Positions 50,205 to 61,180 of a DNA stretch of 64,000 nt are shown piece after piece. The translations under genes and the position numbers were made by a program. How positions within the stretch are numbered: position 1 is the stretch's first letter; each line of letters starts with the position of its first letter. Where the stretch lies: assembly GCA_039566865.1 (NCBI GenBank), contig CM076960.1, forward strand, positions 806,001 to 870,000, read 5' to 3'. This DNA is from Aurelia coerulea (Eukaryota; Cnidaria; Scyphozoa; Semaeostomeae; Ulmaridae). Under the pieces are notes generated by a model, which was not told where the DNA came from, made no database searches, and worked only from the letters and a program-made list of their open reading frames with translations.

Positions 50205-50981
50205 CACCTTCTGTGGACCAATACGACACTTCACCTTCTGTGGACCAACACAAGAATATGGACAATTGAAAAGGAAAGCACGGATCAGAGACCAATGACA
50301 GTGTACTGTAGATCCATTAGGCAATGTTCGGACTTTCATGGATGCTACATACTGTATATCATAGATAGATAGACAGATAGATTAACTTTGTGGTGTGTTT
50401 TGGGTACACTCGCCTTTTTTGGCCTGGCAATACATTTTGGAAAATGCAATTTTGAAGCACTTGAAATACTGACTATGTATTGCCTTACACTGGCACTGGA
50501 CTAATTTAAAATTCATATTTTTCAGTGATTTGAAGATCAGGTGAACAAGAAAAAGAGAACAGCAACCAGCAGAGAATTTAGATAGCCACGATTCTAACAA
50601 TAATTGGTGACATATATGAGAATAGAACTGGAGAGAAGAAAGATAGAAGAAGTATGGATTCATACTGTATTTTTGGCATGATTTTTTCACTGAAAAAAGT
50701 TTGGTATTCTCCACCATTTGAGATAGTTTGCATTTGCAACTATTTTTAGCAGGATTTTTGGAAAAAAGAATACTTTTTGGCTCACCAGTTATCAAAGAAA
50801 ATATATACACCTTGTGCTCCAAGGAGGATGAATAGCCCCTGGACGAGCACCATCAATTGATAACAGGCAATGATAGATTACGTGACTGAATAATTCAATG
50901 AAAACTAAAAAGGTATTGGTTCTGATTTAAGGTAATTTTAGTTTCACAATTCTTAAACTTTGATTTAGATCTGTGAAGTTA

Positions 50982-51011
50982 ATGAAGAAGAAAGATGAAC
51001 ATCGGAAATGA
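50982..51011 (+). CDS. Short upstream ORF overlapping the NF-kB start
   Basis: An ATG 13 bases before the NF-kB ATG opens a nine-codon frame in a different register that ends in TGA inside the first NF-kB codons. Its -3 base is T (weak context), while the main ATG has A at -3. If both lie on the mRNA it could tune NF-kB translation; that is inference. Confidence 0.3.
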   Translation: MKKKDEHRK

Positions 51012-54000
51012 CATTGACGTCCCTGAAGAATTACTTCATCAAATTTTAGCTGGAAATTATGATTTCAATATGAAAACTGATGGTAAGCTATAAAGAAACC
51101 AAAGATACATCAGGAGTGAAAATATTATCTACTGTACTTCAAACAATCAATTCTAAAACTTTCAAGTTCATGTTTTGCTCAGTTTTTTTGTGGATACTTT
51201 GTTTAATGTTGGATATATATTCTAGCTTAAGTATAAATAAATACAATCAACTAATTGATACCAACATAACAAATATGAGAAACTAAAATGAGAAATACAA
51301 TATTAATCTATGTGATGTATCACAGGTTTGGTATACACTGGGTGCATGATTTGCAGGAGCAAGGAATTGTAATTTGTTTTAGTAGTCTTTAAAGATTTCT
51401 GGGTTGTTTGCATTTCTTATTTCGGCAGGTATGTTATTCCAAATCTGACTACATCTGTAAGAAACTGTTTCAGTTCCATAAATTACTGTGTTTGGTTTTC
51501 TAGTAGGACTTAAAATCTGGAACAGTCCACTGTCTGATCTAAAATCTGCTAAGAACTTTAACAGTTTCAAACATAAGATCCAAGAAAAGTTCTTTAAAGG
51601 CCTCAAAAATTAAGAAAAAATTCTAAAGGCTGCAAAGATAGCTGTCTGCTAGCATTCTTCAGAATGCTGCATTATTTTCAATTTTTCAATTTTTTTGACA
51701 CAAAAATATGTTGGTTTTTCATGAAAACTTTTCTTTCAAGGATACCTCTGGATAGTCTGCGCGCAGACTCTACAATCAGGCAGTGTGGAGAAGGGAAAAG
51801 GACAATGAAGCTTCCTTCTCCTTTCCCTCCTCTGCACAGATTGACTGTAGAGTCTGCACGCAGGTTACCTCTGGAGGGACCATTATGGAAACAAGGTTGC
51901 ACTGACCTTTTAATGCTATCCTTGCAATTTTAAAAAGGGTGTGTTTCTAGATTAATCTTTTAACTTTTGTATTTACATTTGTATTGTAATTATATTTTTG
52001 CCCCCTAAATTTATGTTACATTAATCATTTTTGATTACTTATGACAAAATCATACACACATACATTAGCTTTAACTCTTTCCAGCTTTAATCTAATTCAC
52101 AAAGGGTCAATAATTATTACCAAATTCTTTTTGTAGATGCACCGTACCTGGAGATTTTAATGCAACCAAAACAGGTTTGATATTTCTACATTGTTTATCA
52201 TAATGACAATAATTATAATGTTTATATAGCGCCTAAATCTATTAGATACATATTCGTTAGCGCTGTACAATACTTACAGTGTCCATATTTACATGTAAAA
52301 AGTTCCAGAATTAATCACAGTTCGAAAGCAATAGAAAATAAAAATGTTTTTAATCTAGATTTAAAAGTATCAGTGCTCTGCGAATTAGGAATGTTATAAT
52401 CCTGTGCGAAAATACAAGGCCATGTAATAGCCATGTACAAGCCTTGTAATTATGGCCTATGACCTTGTTATAGCCTGGAATAGCCTTGCTGTAACCTTGT
52501 AAATGGCTTGAAAAATGATAATTAGCCTTGTAGAAGCCTTGTGGAAACCTTGTGTTAGACTGGTTGCAACGTGGAATCGTACTGATAGCCTTGTAATTTT
52601 CTTCCAAGGTTAGTACAAGGTCGTAACAAGGTCATAATCCCCTCTACAAGGCTAAAACTTGGCCTGTACAAGGCCAAGTTTAGCCTTGTACTTTTGTACA
52701 GGAAGGTAAGCGATTCTATAATGTAGCAGCAGCGACAGGAAATGCTCTGTCTCCGAATGTTTTGTATTTTGTTGTAGGAATGTTCAACTTTAAAGATGCA
52801 TTTGACCTGAGAGAATATCTACCTTAAGTGCTTGCATCGAAAATATACTCGTTTGTAAGATGGGGCCATGTTATTCAGCGCTTTGTATGTTAGCAACAAT
52901 ATCTTGAATTCAATTCTTTGTCCTAGAATTCTTAGGCAGGACAAAATTATGCATGGCTTGTACTTTATGTATGTGCAAACAATTGGCAGTTATTTGAATC
53001 CATCCCAGCAGCTTCTTAATAATTCTTTTTAATTATCATCAATCATAAATTTGTTATTGTAGAGAGGCTACAGATTCAGATACAGCTCAGAAGGAATTAC
53101 GCATGGTGGCATTCCAGCTGAGACAACTGAAAAAGGAAACAAAAAATTTCCAACTGTCCATGTAAGAATATATTTCTTAGAACTTAAATATACTGATATT
53201 TAACATTTTTATGCATTTTCCACTAACTCTAGAACAGAGGTGGAAAAAATGCACAAAGCCACAAAGCAACTTTGTAGGAAGCTTGTTTGTCTGGAGGAAG
53301 AAAAGGGAAAAGAAGAGAGAAAGCGGAATAGAAGAATGGAACAGAAAGGAAACAATGAAGGGAGGAATGAAGAAGTGAAAGCAAAAAGGATGTAAAAAAA
53401 GGATGGAAAGAAAAAGGATGGAAAGAAAAAGGAGGAAAGAAGAAAGAAGGATGGAAGGAAGATAGGATGACAACAGGAAGGACTGAAGGAAGGAAAGAAT
53501 AGAAGAAATCAATGTTTGGATTGTGCTCTTTTCGTTTACAATTTTTTTATCGACGGAAGCTTCCTTGTGGATTATCGACAACACTTAAAACTTGGACTAC
53601 AGAAAATTAATGAAACAATGGAAGGATGAATTCTGGTTTGACATTCCCATGCAGGAAGGCAAAAATTTTTTCCTCCACTGCTTCAGAAAGCACTCAAGAT
53701 TAGTATATAAAAGATTTTTTTTCATAACAACTTCCTTGAGACAGGAAAAAATGATGTAAGTTGTATCTTACTTTTTTTATAGATCGCCAACTACAGCGGG
53801 AAAGCAGCAATATGCATAACACTTGTAACGGCAAATGACCCAGTTCAAGTTCATGCACATAATCTCGTTGGAAAAGATGTAACTAAAGGAATGTTGTATT
53901 GCGAGGATGAGAAGAAGGAGTGGGTCAAATGGTATGTAGGGAAAGGAGGAAGCTACTGCCATATGCATCAGCAACATACAAGGCAGGAAATTCATAAAGC

Positions 54001-57000
54001 TAGATGCAACTTTGCAGGGAGCCAGAGTTTCTTCCAGCACTGTTGAAATAATCTGTCTCAGAAACTATTTCTTACCTCACATGAAGCTATTTATCACTGC
54101 AAAATAGTAAGACAAAATGGCTGACCGCTGGTTTCAGTCATCAGGCAAATTTGGTCTTCTAATGGTCATAGCTCCATTATTTTTCAACAGATTTTTACAG
54201 GGACGGCAGCTAACTTTGTTTGAACATCTGAAGAGCAACATCATATGAAAGTTTGGGAAGAATCTTTTGCCGTTTTGTCGCAATCGTCAGGCAAACAGGG
54301 CACAATTTTTTTGGGACACCCTGTAGTACTATCGTCATGTTGCACGAAATTTGCTCTGTTTTCATTTCATATCAAGACACTACTTGAAAACAACAAGTTT
54401 TATTTGTCATTAAAATTGAAAGGGGCTCCATTGCCAAACAGTAAACAAATCTGTATACACCACTGTTTCAGACTTATGTCCATTGGTCCTCCTTGTTTTC
54501 TACGGTTTGTTTGGTGACGTCACCCAAGCCACCAAAGAATTGTCAGTTTAAAACCACTTACATCATGGCAGTCATAAATTATATGAATGATTGGTTTGTT
54601 CCGCTGTGAAATACAAGGATTTATCTTCAAAATAACACTTCAAAAAATATGATACAGTAGCCTATGTGATATTGCCCATAAAAAACTGCAATATCATCGT
54701 TTCAAACGAAGTTTGGAGACAGAACTTCTCATGTCACCCGTAAAGAATTAAATTTGCTTTTGTTATTATCATTCTTTTTTCTTTCTTTCACTAGCTTCAC
54801 AAACCTTGGAATACAACATGTAACAAAGAAAGATCTTGTGAAAGTCTTGCATGAGAAATTATGTCAGAACTACCAATTGACTCAGTTTTCGTCAGCAATT
54901 AAGACAGAAGATATAGCACAATCATTTGATATATCAGCACTGATTGGCAGCTTTGGTGGAAATGATGGTGCAGGAACCATGATCGATGAATCAGTTGCAA
55001 ATGCTGTAGCAGGTATTGCATAGTAATCAAGATTAATCACTTAATCAGAAAGTCGCAAATTAATATATTCCAAATTTGAAACCAATTGCTTGATTGAACT
55101 GCACAATGAAATTTCCTTTTTGCTTTAATTGAGAAGAAAAACAACCGAGCAATTCAGATGATCCCAAATGGTCCTTGTATACACCCCCGTCTAAGTGCCC
55201 CGGTACATTCTACCCCAGTGATTTCCTCGGTGAAAAAATTTAGCAAAATAGGTCCCCGGACAAGACGTGAATCCCCCCGGTATAAAATGCCTCACAATTG
55301 AAACCTCGGCTGCAAATTGGGGAACCCCGGGGAGAATTTTGAGAGAATATTTCATCGTAGAAACAGTACCCCACAAATAATTATGCCATCCTCGTTGCAT
55401 AACTGGAACCCCCCGGTGAAAATTTGACCATATATTTCGGTCAGTAGGACCCCGGTGAATATCTGACCTCTCACTGGGGCACTTAGACGGGGGTGTTTGT
55501 ATAGACTGCAACAGTGTTCAAGAAAAGGAGCATAATTAGAACTATGGTTTCCTTTTCAGTCAACAAAAATACTCGTTACGTTGGCTTGATAACTGGCTAT
55601 GCTCGAAACGTCGTGCTTATTTCAATTCGCATCAAAGTGCTTATATCTTACTTTAGTTACTTCTTTAACAAAAATACTCAACAACTATAGTTAATTTTTA
55701 CACCAAGGCATAGAAATTAACAATACTGAAAATGATTAAAAGAATTGACTTTACGTGATTGTTTTTAAGATTGATTGATCAACGAGAAGCTCTCGAAGTA
55801 GGTAAACTGTAAAAACGAAGAATTGTGTAAAACAATGACAGTAGATAGTAGCTAATGATAGCTAGGTGAACCTCAATGGGATAGATCATGGTTAACTATG
55901 CTTTAATTTAGTACTGTGAATAAATATGAACCAAGGGAGTAACTGTTCAATTTTCTAACGACAGACATCAAAGTGAAGGTGAAGGTGAAGTTGCGGTTTT
56001 TAGCGCCAAGCGCTGGGATCGCAGAAGTAGAATAGGCCTAATCGAGTCCGTAACCCCTTGTCATGACGCTGAAGTGATGGGGCTCTACCTGGGATCGAAC
56101 CCGGTCCACCTGACTGTTCTGGCTGCAATGTCAGAGGATTGCACCACTGCGCCACAGCACCTTCAACAAACGTATCTTCTTACTTTTGTAGAAGAGGAAA
56201 ACAGAAGATTGAGGAAAGAGGCAGAAGAAATGGCGAAAACTATCGATCTAAGTGCAGTTCGACTGTGCATTGTTGCATATTTACCCGATGAAACAGGACT
56301 GCTTACAAGAGCGTTGCCTGCTGTATTTTCACAACCGATATATGATCAAAGTAAGTGTTTTCTATCAATAATTATCTGCCGTATGTTTGAATTGATAACA
56401 GCCTGAGGATCAATAAACATGACACTGTTCTTTTTTATACACAATCTAAAAATGTACAATTTAACAAAAGCATATTTACAGAGACGATACCATTGGGAGC
56501 ATGATAGGCATGACTTCCCTAAATGATCATAACAAATAACAATATGGATACTGAAGGCTACACCAAAGTTTCTGTTGATCTCTTCGAAGGGAGAACCGGC
56601 TTAATCGGAAGATATGAACGACATTCCTGCTAGAATCAAAATTGCTTAAATCTAGCTCCTCTTAATGTTGCACACTTTTCTTTGCCACACTGATAATTAA
56701 ATTGATAACATATTACGTAGATTGCATCAGGTTACTTGGCGAAATGTACCACTGACTGAAAGAGTTCCTTTTGCAACTAAAAGACCGACTTGAGTTTATG
56801 TAAAGAATTGTGTTCTTGAAAGTATTATTGAATTTTACAAGTTCCGCTTTTGAAAACAGCTGAGATCTTGCCTGCAAGTAGCAAAGAGGTAACAGAAAAT
56901 ACTTCAAGCTATTAAAAGAGTCTCATTTGCTCAGGCGCATTTGGTAAGGATAGAGCACGGTTTTTACATATATTCATTTTTGATACGTCCTTTCAATATT

Positions 57001-60000
57001 TCATATTTGTTCCTTTTCAGAGGCAGCACATACTGGCCAACTAAAAATTTGCAAAATAAGCAAAGCCTCCAGTTCTGTGAATGGCGGAGAAGAAATTTTT
57101 TTGCTGTGTGATAAAGTTCAAAAAGGTAAATCTAATGTAAACGAGATATTTCCGCTGGAGTGGTAGGCACTGTGATTTTTGTCGAAAAATGCTGAAAACT
57201 TAGTTTGCGACAAGAGATTTTGGCGATGATTGTAGAGTCGAAAACCTGATCTAATTTTGTAGATGTCAATCTTGTGAGTTTCAGCGAATCGCATTATTTA
57301 AAAGTTAGGTATCAATGCTAATGTTATTTTGTTATTGACTTTACTGCCCAGAAGTATCACTTCAAAGAATCACTTTTGAATATTGTATGACAGATCAGTA
57401 AAAATTAAAAGATGGGGGACCGTCTAAATAGAATAAATCGTAGCTTAAAAACTAATTTTTCTTCACCATTTTCAGATGATATTAATGTGCGATTCTATCA
57501 AGAAGATGGTGCAGGAAACACGACTTGGGAAGGTAATGGGAAGTTCACGCAAGCTGACGTACACAAACAGGTTCGTCTCTATTTTTGTTTCATTTCGTTG
57601 CAGACATCGAAATCTATGTTTGAGACCAAATTTTCTGCTTTGCAGCATGTAGTTTTACCTGCTTTAGCATGTGTTATCCATTTGGGAGGATAAAGTATCA
57701 TCCCTGGGAGAACAATTAGCGATTGTAGACAAAGGAAATTCTCTCAACCAGTAAATCAAAACAAACAAAGCCGCAAAAGTTTCTCTGAAACTAGGGTAGC
57801 TAGCTCTCCCGTTGTGCATTCCAGAAATTGGTTTTAAGGGCAACCATGAGCATAGATCGAAAGAAGAAGGATGCATCTACACATCTGACGCGGGCATTTT
57901 ATTTGTTTGGTTCAAGAGCCGTTTGGGAGGCAATTCAATTCTCTTATTCTTTTGGGTGTTATCAAAACATTTACTGTTCAGCTTTTGGACCAAAGAAATA
58001 AAATGCCCGCGGCACATGTGTAGATATATCCTTTTTCTTTCGATCTATGCTCATATTTGCATTTAGAAATGATTTTTGGAATGCAGAACGAGCGCGCTAG
58101 CTACCTGGGTTTCAGAGAAACTTTTGCGGCTTTGCTTGTTTTGACTTACTGGTTGAGAGAATTTCCTTTGTCTGTGATTACTAATCGCTTTGAATTGAGG
58201 TGTCAACAAAAGCAATCCATGCTATTGTATTACAAAATCTGCCCTTGTTCCCTGGGAGTATAAACATATTTTTTCACGCGATTTAATCCTCCCAAGAGGA
58301 TCGAAAGCGTATTGAAATCATGGCTGTAAAGCAGACATGTTTGGAAAATTTGGTTGTAATTTTCAACCTGTTTGAAGATTTCTTGAAGGAACTCTCTCGG
58401 GAAAATCTCTCATAATTTCAGAACGGAGCGAGCGATTTCAGTCAGGTAAATTTTTAGATGGATTTGAACATTTCCGTCATTAAATAATGTATTTGCCAAT
58501 AATATCCTCTTTTTTCTCCAGGGAACAGTGGCTTTTCAAACGGAGATAGTCTTTGTTTAATTTTAAGATTTATGTTTTTTTCATCACTAGTGCAAAAGAT
58601 CTTATCGAGTGCGGAATGTCAATTTCCTTCGTGTTTATTTTGAAATATAAAATGAAATTCAATAGACCTGTTTTGCTAACTGCTTTTGATCTTCACATAA
58701 CTGACTGATAAAATGTGTTGCAATTATTATTTGTTTTAATTTTGATGAAGCGAAGCAAAAGTTGTGCTGAATTTTCTAAAATCATTCTTTCGTAGTGTGC
58801 AATAGTTTTCACAACTCCGCCGTATATCGACAAAGCGATTCAACGACCCATACAAGTTTGGCTGCAATTAAAAAGAGGTAAAGACAGTGAATGCAGTGAG
58901 CCCGTTCCATTCACTTATCGTCCTGAAGAATATGGTATGTCTGCGTATTTCTTAGATATATTTACAATTTAGTTTCGTTGAGAAAAAGCATTTTAAACAA
59001 ATAATTTTGCGAAAATAAGTTAGTAGCTGCAATAAAATGCAACATTGAATAACCAAAGACGTGTTTCGTCGAACGCTCATCAGTTCGGTTCGTGCGAAGA
59101 ACAAATTATCGATACAAACAAACCGGGTTGACAACAGAAGAACAAAAGAAAAATCTAAAGCCACGTGACAATAACACCCAAATCAATGATTTGCTAAACT
59201 GAAAAAAGGCTCGCTGTGTATGAATTTACGTTCGAGTGCGATGCTCCGTACGTATGTACTGTATGACGTCCCAAAGACTTGCAGGATTTATCAGTTTTCT
59301 TCCTGGTTACAGGTTATTTGGTTGTTATTCCTTCACAGGAGTTAACAGTTTTTTTCCACAGATTACGGTGTCTAGCGTTGCATTTGTTGGGTTCATTACG
59401 AAGAGTTCGTTATTTGAAGCTATTTTTAAAGGGCTTTTTCAGTGTTGCAAGTTTCTGCCAAAACTCGTTTTTGACAGTTTATTTGTTCGATTTCTTATTT
59501 TGTCCAAATTTTTGTCACGCCGACAATTTTAGATTTCTGAAATCTTTCGTTTTGGTGTCAGCTGATATTTGTTTTGAGACGGACTTTTGACACCACAGTG
59601 AAAAAATAGCATTTTCAAAGCAATTTAGGGCGTAGAAAGTGAAATACCAAAGATACTTTCGTAGGCAGATTTAGGCTAAATATTTTTAACAGATATTTTC
59701 AAGATTATCAATAAAATCATTATTTACCAGAAAGGAAATGACAGAGTGCGAGAGGCAGAAAAACTTTAATAATTTGTTCTTCGAGTAACGCTACCCCCCC
59801 CTTCTTGTTAAGCATAAAGAAAAGTTGTGTATCTGTTCCAAACTCAATCAGCTAGGATTTCCTGGTGCGTTGAAATTCATATGTAATATATTTAATTGGC
59901 ATGCATAGTAGTTTCAATAAGTAATCTAGCATCATTGATTTTAATTACAGATCGATACAAAATTGGTGAAAAACGGCGGAAGGGTCTTCCAGAAAACTTG

Positions 60001-60168
60001 GATGAGATGCTAAATACGGCAAAACAATCGAGACCTTCGACGTCGACAGTATCCAGCGCAGCGGCAGATCTAAGCCAATTCAACATACCGGAAGGTGGAC
60101 AATTTGACACATCCGGTATTCGTTTTTTCAAAGCGAGTAACCAAGGACCTTTTACCTCCAAGAAATAA
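50995..60168 (+). CDS. NF-kB: NF-kB transcription factor, p105/p50-type Rel homology domain, no ankyrin repeats
   Basis: A DNA-binding transcription factor of innate immunity and development. Ten exons join in frame to 435 aa: 50995-51082, 52137-52174, 53063-53161, 53783-53931, 54795-55012, 56192-56350, 57021-57125, 57476-57570, 58796-58934 and 59951-60168. An in-frame TGA lies nine bases before the ATG. RHD-N starts at [46 protein letters not shown] and [14 protein letters not shown] follow. The dimerisation half has [20 protein letters not shown] and FTTPPY. A nuclear localisation cluster KRRKG is at 371-375, and only 60 residues follow it before TAA, with no Gly-rich or ankyrin region. Residue 51 is Ser where p50 has the redox-sensitive Cys62. 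Conservation is highest to class I NF-kB; all splice sites are GT-AG. Confidence 0.96.
51083..52136. other. NF-kB intron 1
   Basis: It contains a minus-strand LINE tail at 51379-51610 and an imperfect inverted repeat at 51740-51880 (TCTGCGCGCAGACTCTAC and GTAGAGTCTGCACGCAG). The rest is unassigned. Confidence 0.65.
51379..51610 (-). mobile_element. LINE C-terminal fragment
   Basis: A minus-strand frame ends with [20 protein letters not shown], the LINE tail signature. It is short and truncated and lies antisense in NF-kB intron 1. Confidence 0.65.
52175..53062. other. NF-kB intron 2 with dispersed repeats
   Basis: 52195-52290 contains a TAATGTTTATATAGCGCC word that resembles a common invertebrate dispersed repeat. 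52411-52700 is a cluster of CCTTGTA/TACAAGG words. 52720-53000 reads like another dispersed repeat, unassigned. Confidence 0.55.
52411..52700. repeat. Cluster of CCTTGTA / TACAAGG words
   Basis: At least fifteen CCTTG or CAAGG words, many extended to AGCCTTGTA, occur within 290 bp. They are mostly in CCTTG orientation in the left part and CAAGG in the right, so the region is loosely palindromic. Confidence 0.75.
53270..53500. repeat. Purine-rich (GGAA/GGATGGAAAGAAAAA) tract
   Basis: A nearly pure A/G strand with short imperfect repeats in NF-kB intron 3. The opposite strand gives a spurious Phe/Ser/Leu-rich frame. Confidence 0.85.
54420..54730. mobile_element. TTAA-type MITE (AGGGGC family), copy 5
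   Basis: Left end AGGGGCTCCATTGCCAAAC; the right end is diverged and the TTAA duplication is lost. The interior matches the other four copies. It lies about 65 bp upstream of NF-kB exon 5. Confidence 0.75.
55182..55495. mobile_element. hAT-like MITE with 8-bp target duplication
   Basis: Perfect 20-bp inverted ends CACCCCCGTCTAAGTGCCCC. They are flanked by CTTGTATA on the left and TTTGTATA on the right (7 of 8 identical). The GC-rich 314-bp interior is non-coding. An 8-bp duplication is typical of hAT transposases. Confidence 0.88.
55605..55680 (+). repeat. Dispersed repeat shared with 40060-40160
   Basis: CTCGAAACGTCGTGCTTATT continues into ATTCGCATCAAAGTGCTTAT, matching the other copy. The GAAACGTC word recalls hammerhead-bearing retroelements, but the CUGAUGA box is not preserved here. 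Confidence 0.6.
55974..56165 (-). mobile_element. tRNA-derived SINE (family 1) next to an NF-kB acceptor
   Basis: A full copy with TGGCGCAGTGG A box and GGTTCGATCCC B box on the minus strand. It ends 26 bases before NF-kB exon 6, so the pyrimidine tract of that acceptor lies in the short gap. Confidence 0.93.
56351..57020. other. NF-kB intron 6, nothing recognised
   Basis: 670 bases without a feature I can support. Confidence 0.5.
57126..57475. other. NF-kB intron 7, nothing recognised
   Basis: 350 AT-rich bases. An ATG-started frame at 57412 runs into exon 8 but is not the coding start. Confidence 0.5.
57682..58295. mobile_element. Foldback element with about 230-bp arms
   Basis: TTGGGAGGATAAA at the left mirrors TTTAATCCTCCCAA at the right. 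The arms share CCCTGGGAG, AAAGGAAATTCTCTCAACCA and GAGCATAGATCGAAAG in inverse order. The centre, about 57915-57985, is unique. It is non-coding and lies in NF-kB intron 8. Confidence 0.82.
58935..59950. other. NF-kB intron 9 with hammerhead-bearing repeat
   Basis: It contains the minus-strand hammerhead-like motif (59051-59090) with its conserved flank at 58970-59050, and the plus-strand repeat at 59279-59440 shared with 36440-36620. 59600-59950 is unassigned. Confidence 0.6.
59051..59090 (-). ncRNA. Hammerhead ribozyme-like motif, 7-bp stem I
   Basis: On the minus strand: AACCGAA (stem I), CTGATGA core, a nine-base stem II region GCGTTCGAC, GAAAC, then ACGTC and TTTGGTT. AACCGAA and TTTGGTT pair over 7 bp with one G-U. 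GTC is the preferred cleavage triplet. Stem III is only two pairs and stem II is weak, as described for minimal type I hammerheads in retroelements that may act as dimers. Activity is inferred. Confidence 0.55.
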
Positions 60169-60684
60169 ATAGGCATTGCAGAATGGCAAAAGTTAATTGG
60201 GGAGAGAGAGTCGATTGCTAAGAAATAGTACACGGATGTAAACAAAGGCAGAGGCAAGATGAGATGACGACATCGTGGTCACTCCGAGGGAATTAGGAAG
60301 TGGACTGGACAGAAAGATGTTATCTTGTATAAAATGACTTTCGAAATTATGTATGATATCATCTGGAATCAAGTTTCAAAGAGACAGCCTTTTGCAAGTC
60401 GATAGAGTTGGAAAAACAGAGTATAACACTGCAACAAGTTAGTTTCCCGCAGATATTAACTCTACAGAGTAATGAAATGAGGCATGAAAAACGGCAAATA
60501 AGTTTATACCTGCACCTCAGTACCTCATTCAATATTTCTTGGTAGCATTGGAAGACGTGCAGCTTCAGTAACTGTCTTTTGGAATTAAGATAGTTCTCTT
60601 ACTTCTTGATGAAAACTTTTTAACAATCGGTAGCATTCAAATCAATGATTTGATTTCTTACAAACAGTTACAATGACTTTCAAC

Positions 60685-60690
60685 AATAAA
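60685..60690 (+). terminator. Candidate NF-kB polyadenylation signal
   Basis: AATAAA about 520 bases after the stop codon. Another AATAAA overlaps the stop codon itself. Either could be used. Confidence 0.35.
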
Positions 60691-61098
60691 TAGGAATATC
60701 ATAAAGAAAAAACTAACAGAACTTGGCTCTGTTCAACTTCATAGAATGCAGAAGTTTCGTTTTGACATTCTGGACCTCAGCAAGGATTTCTCTACACGAT
60801 ACCATAACTGTGGCTGTCATTTGCTTGATTGCAGCCAAAAAACGCTGTTTTCCCAACTCTAGTCGCTAGATTTTAAGAAATAGCAGTTTATTTACAGTCC
60901 TTTTGATTTCATGTTGAAAGATTTCTTGTAGAATCTGCACAATTTAAGCTTTCAACCTTTATAGTTCTGTTAGGGGCATCCCCTGCAGCGACCATAATAG
61001 AGAGTCGTCCAGAATTTATTGCTTTGATCGTTTGTTATTAGAATGCACGAAGATCTGGTTTCTGTTCTTTTCTGAGTGTTCTAATCCCAACGTAACTT

Positions 61099-61180
61099 TG
61101 CAAATTTTTTTCCTAGTGCACCCAGGGATGAGTGCACTAGTGCATTAACCTAGTGCATTAATGCACCCAGGGAAATTTGC
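61099..61180. repeat. Nested palindrome
   Basis: The outer arms GCAAATTT and AAATTTGC enclose two TGCACCCAGGGA copies and several AGTGCACTAGTGCATTAA words. It may be the remains of a small transposon. Confidence 0.7.

Larger units (their letters stand above)
47868..50994. promoter_or_regulatory. Divergent intergenic region between EFA6 and NF-kB
   Basis: The two genes start head to head 3.1 kb apart. Inside are a 13-bp-stem hairpin (48084-48112), a canonical kappaB word (48941-48950) and two SINEs (49609-49791 plus, 50060-50204 minus). No TATA box at a sensible distance was recognised for either gene, and the transcription starts are unknown. 48120-48930 and 50210-50980 are otherwise unassigned. 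Confidence 0.6.

Noticed and set aside
53177..53584. A 135-codon Phe/Leu/Ser-rich frame
   Set aside because: It is the complement of a purine-rich tract in NF-kB intron 3.
55585..55640. A fourth hammerhead around GAAACGTC
   Set aside because: The CUGAUGA box is TTGATAA and stem I does not pair.
57412..57693. An alternative NF-kB start in exon 8
   Set aside because: The frame is open only because intron sequence lacks stops. The exon is clearly internal to the Rel homology domain.
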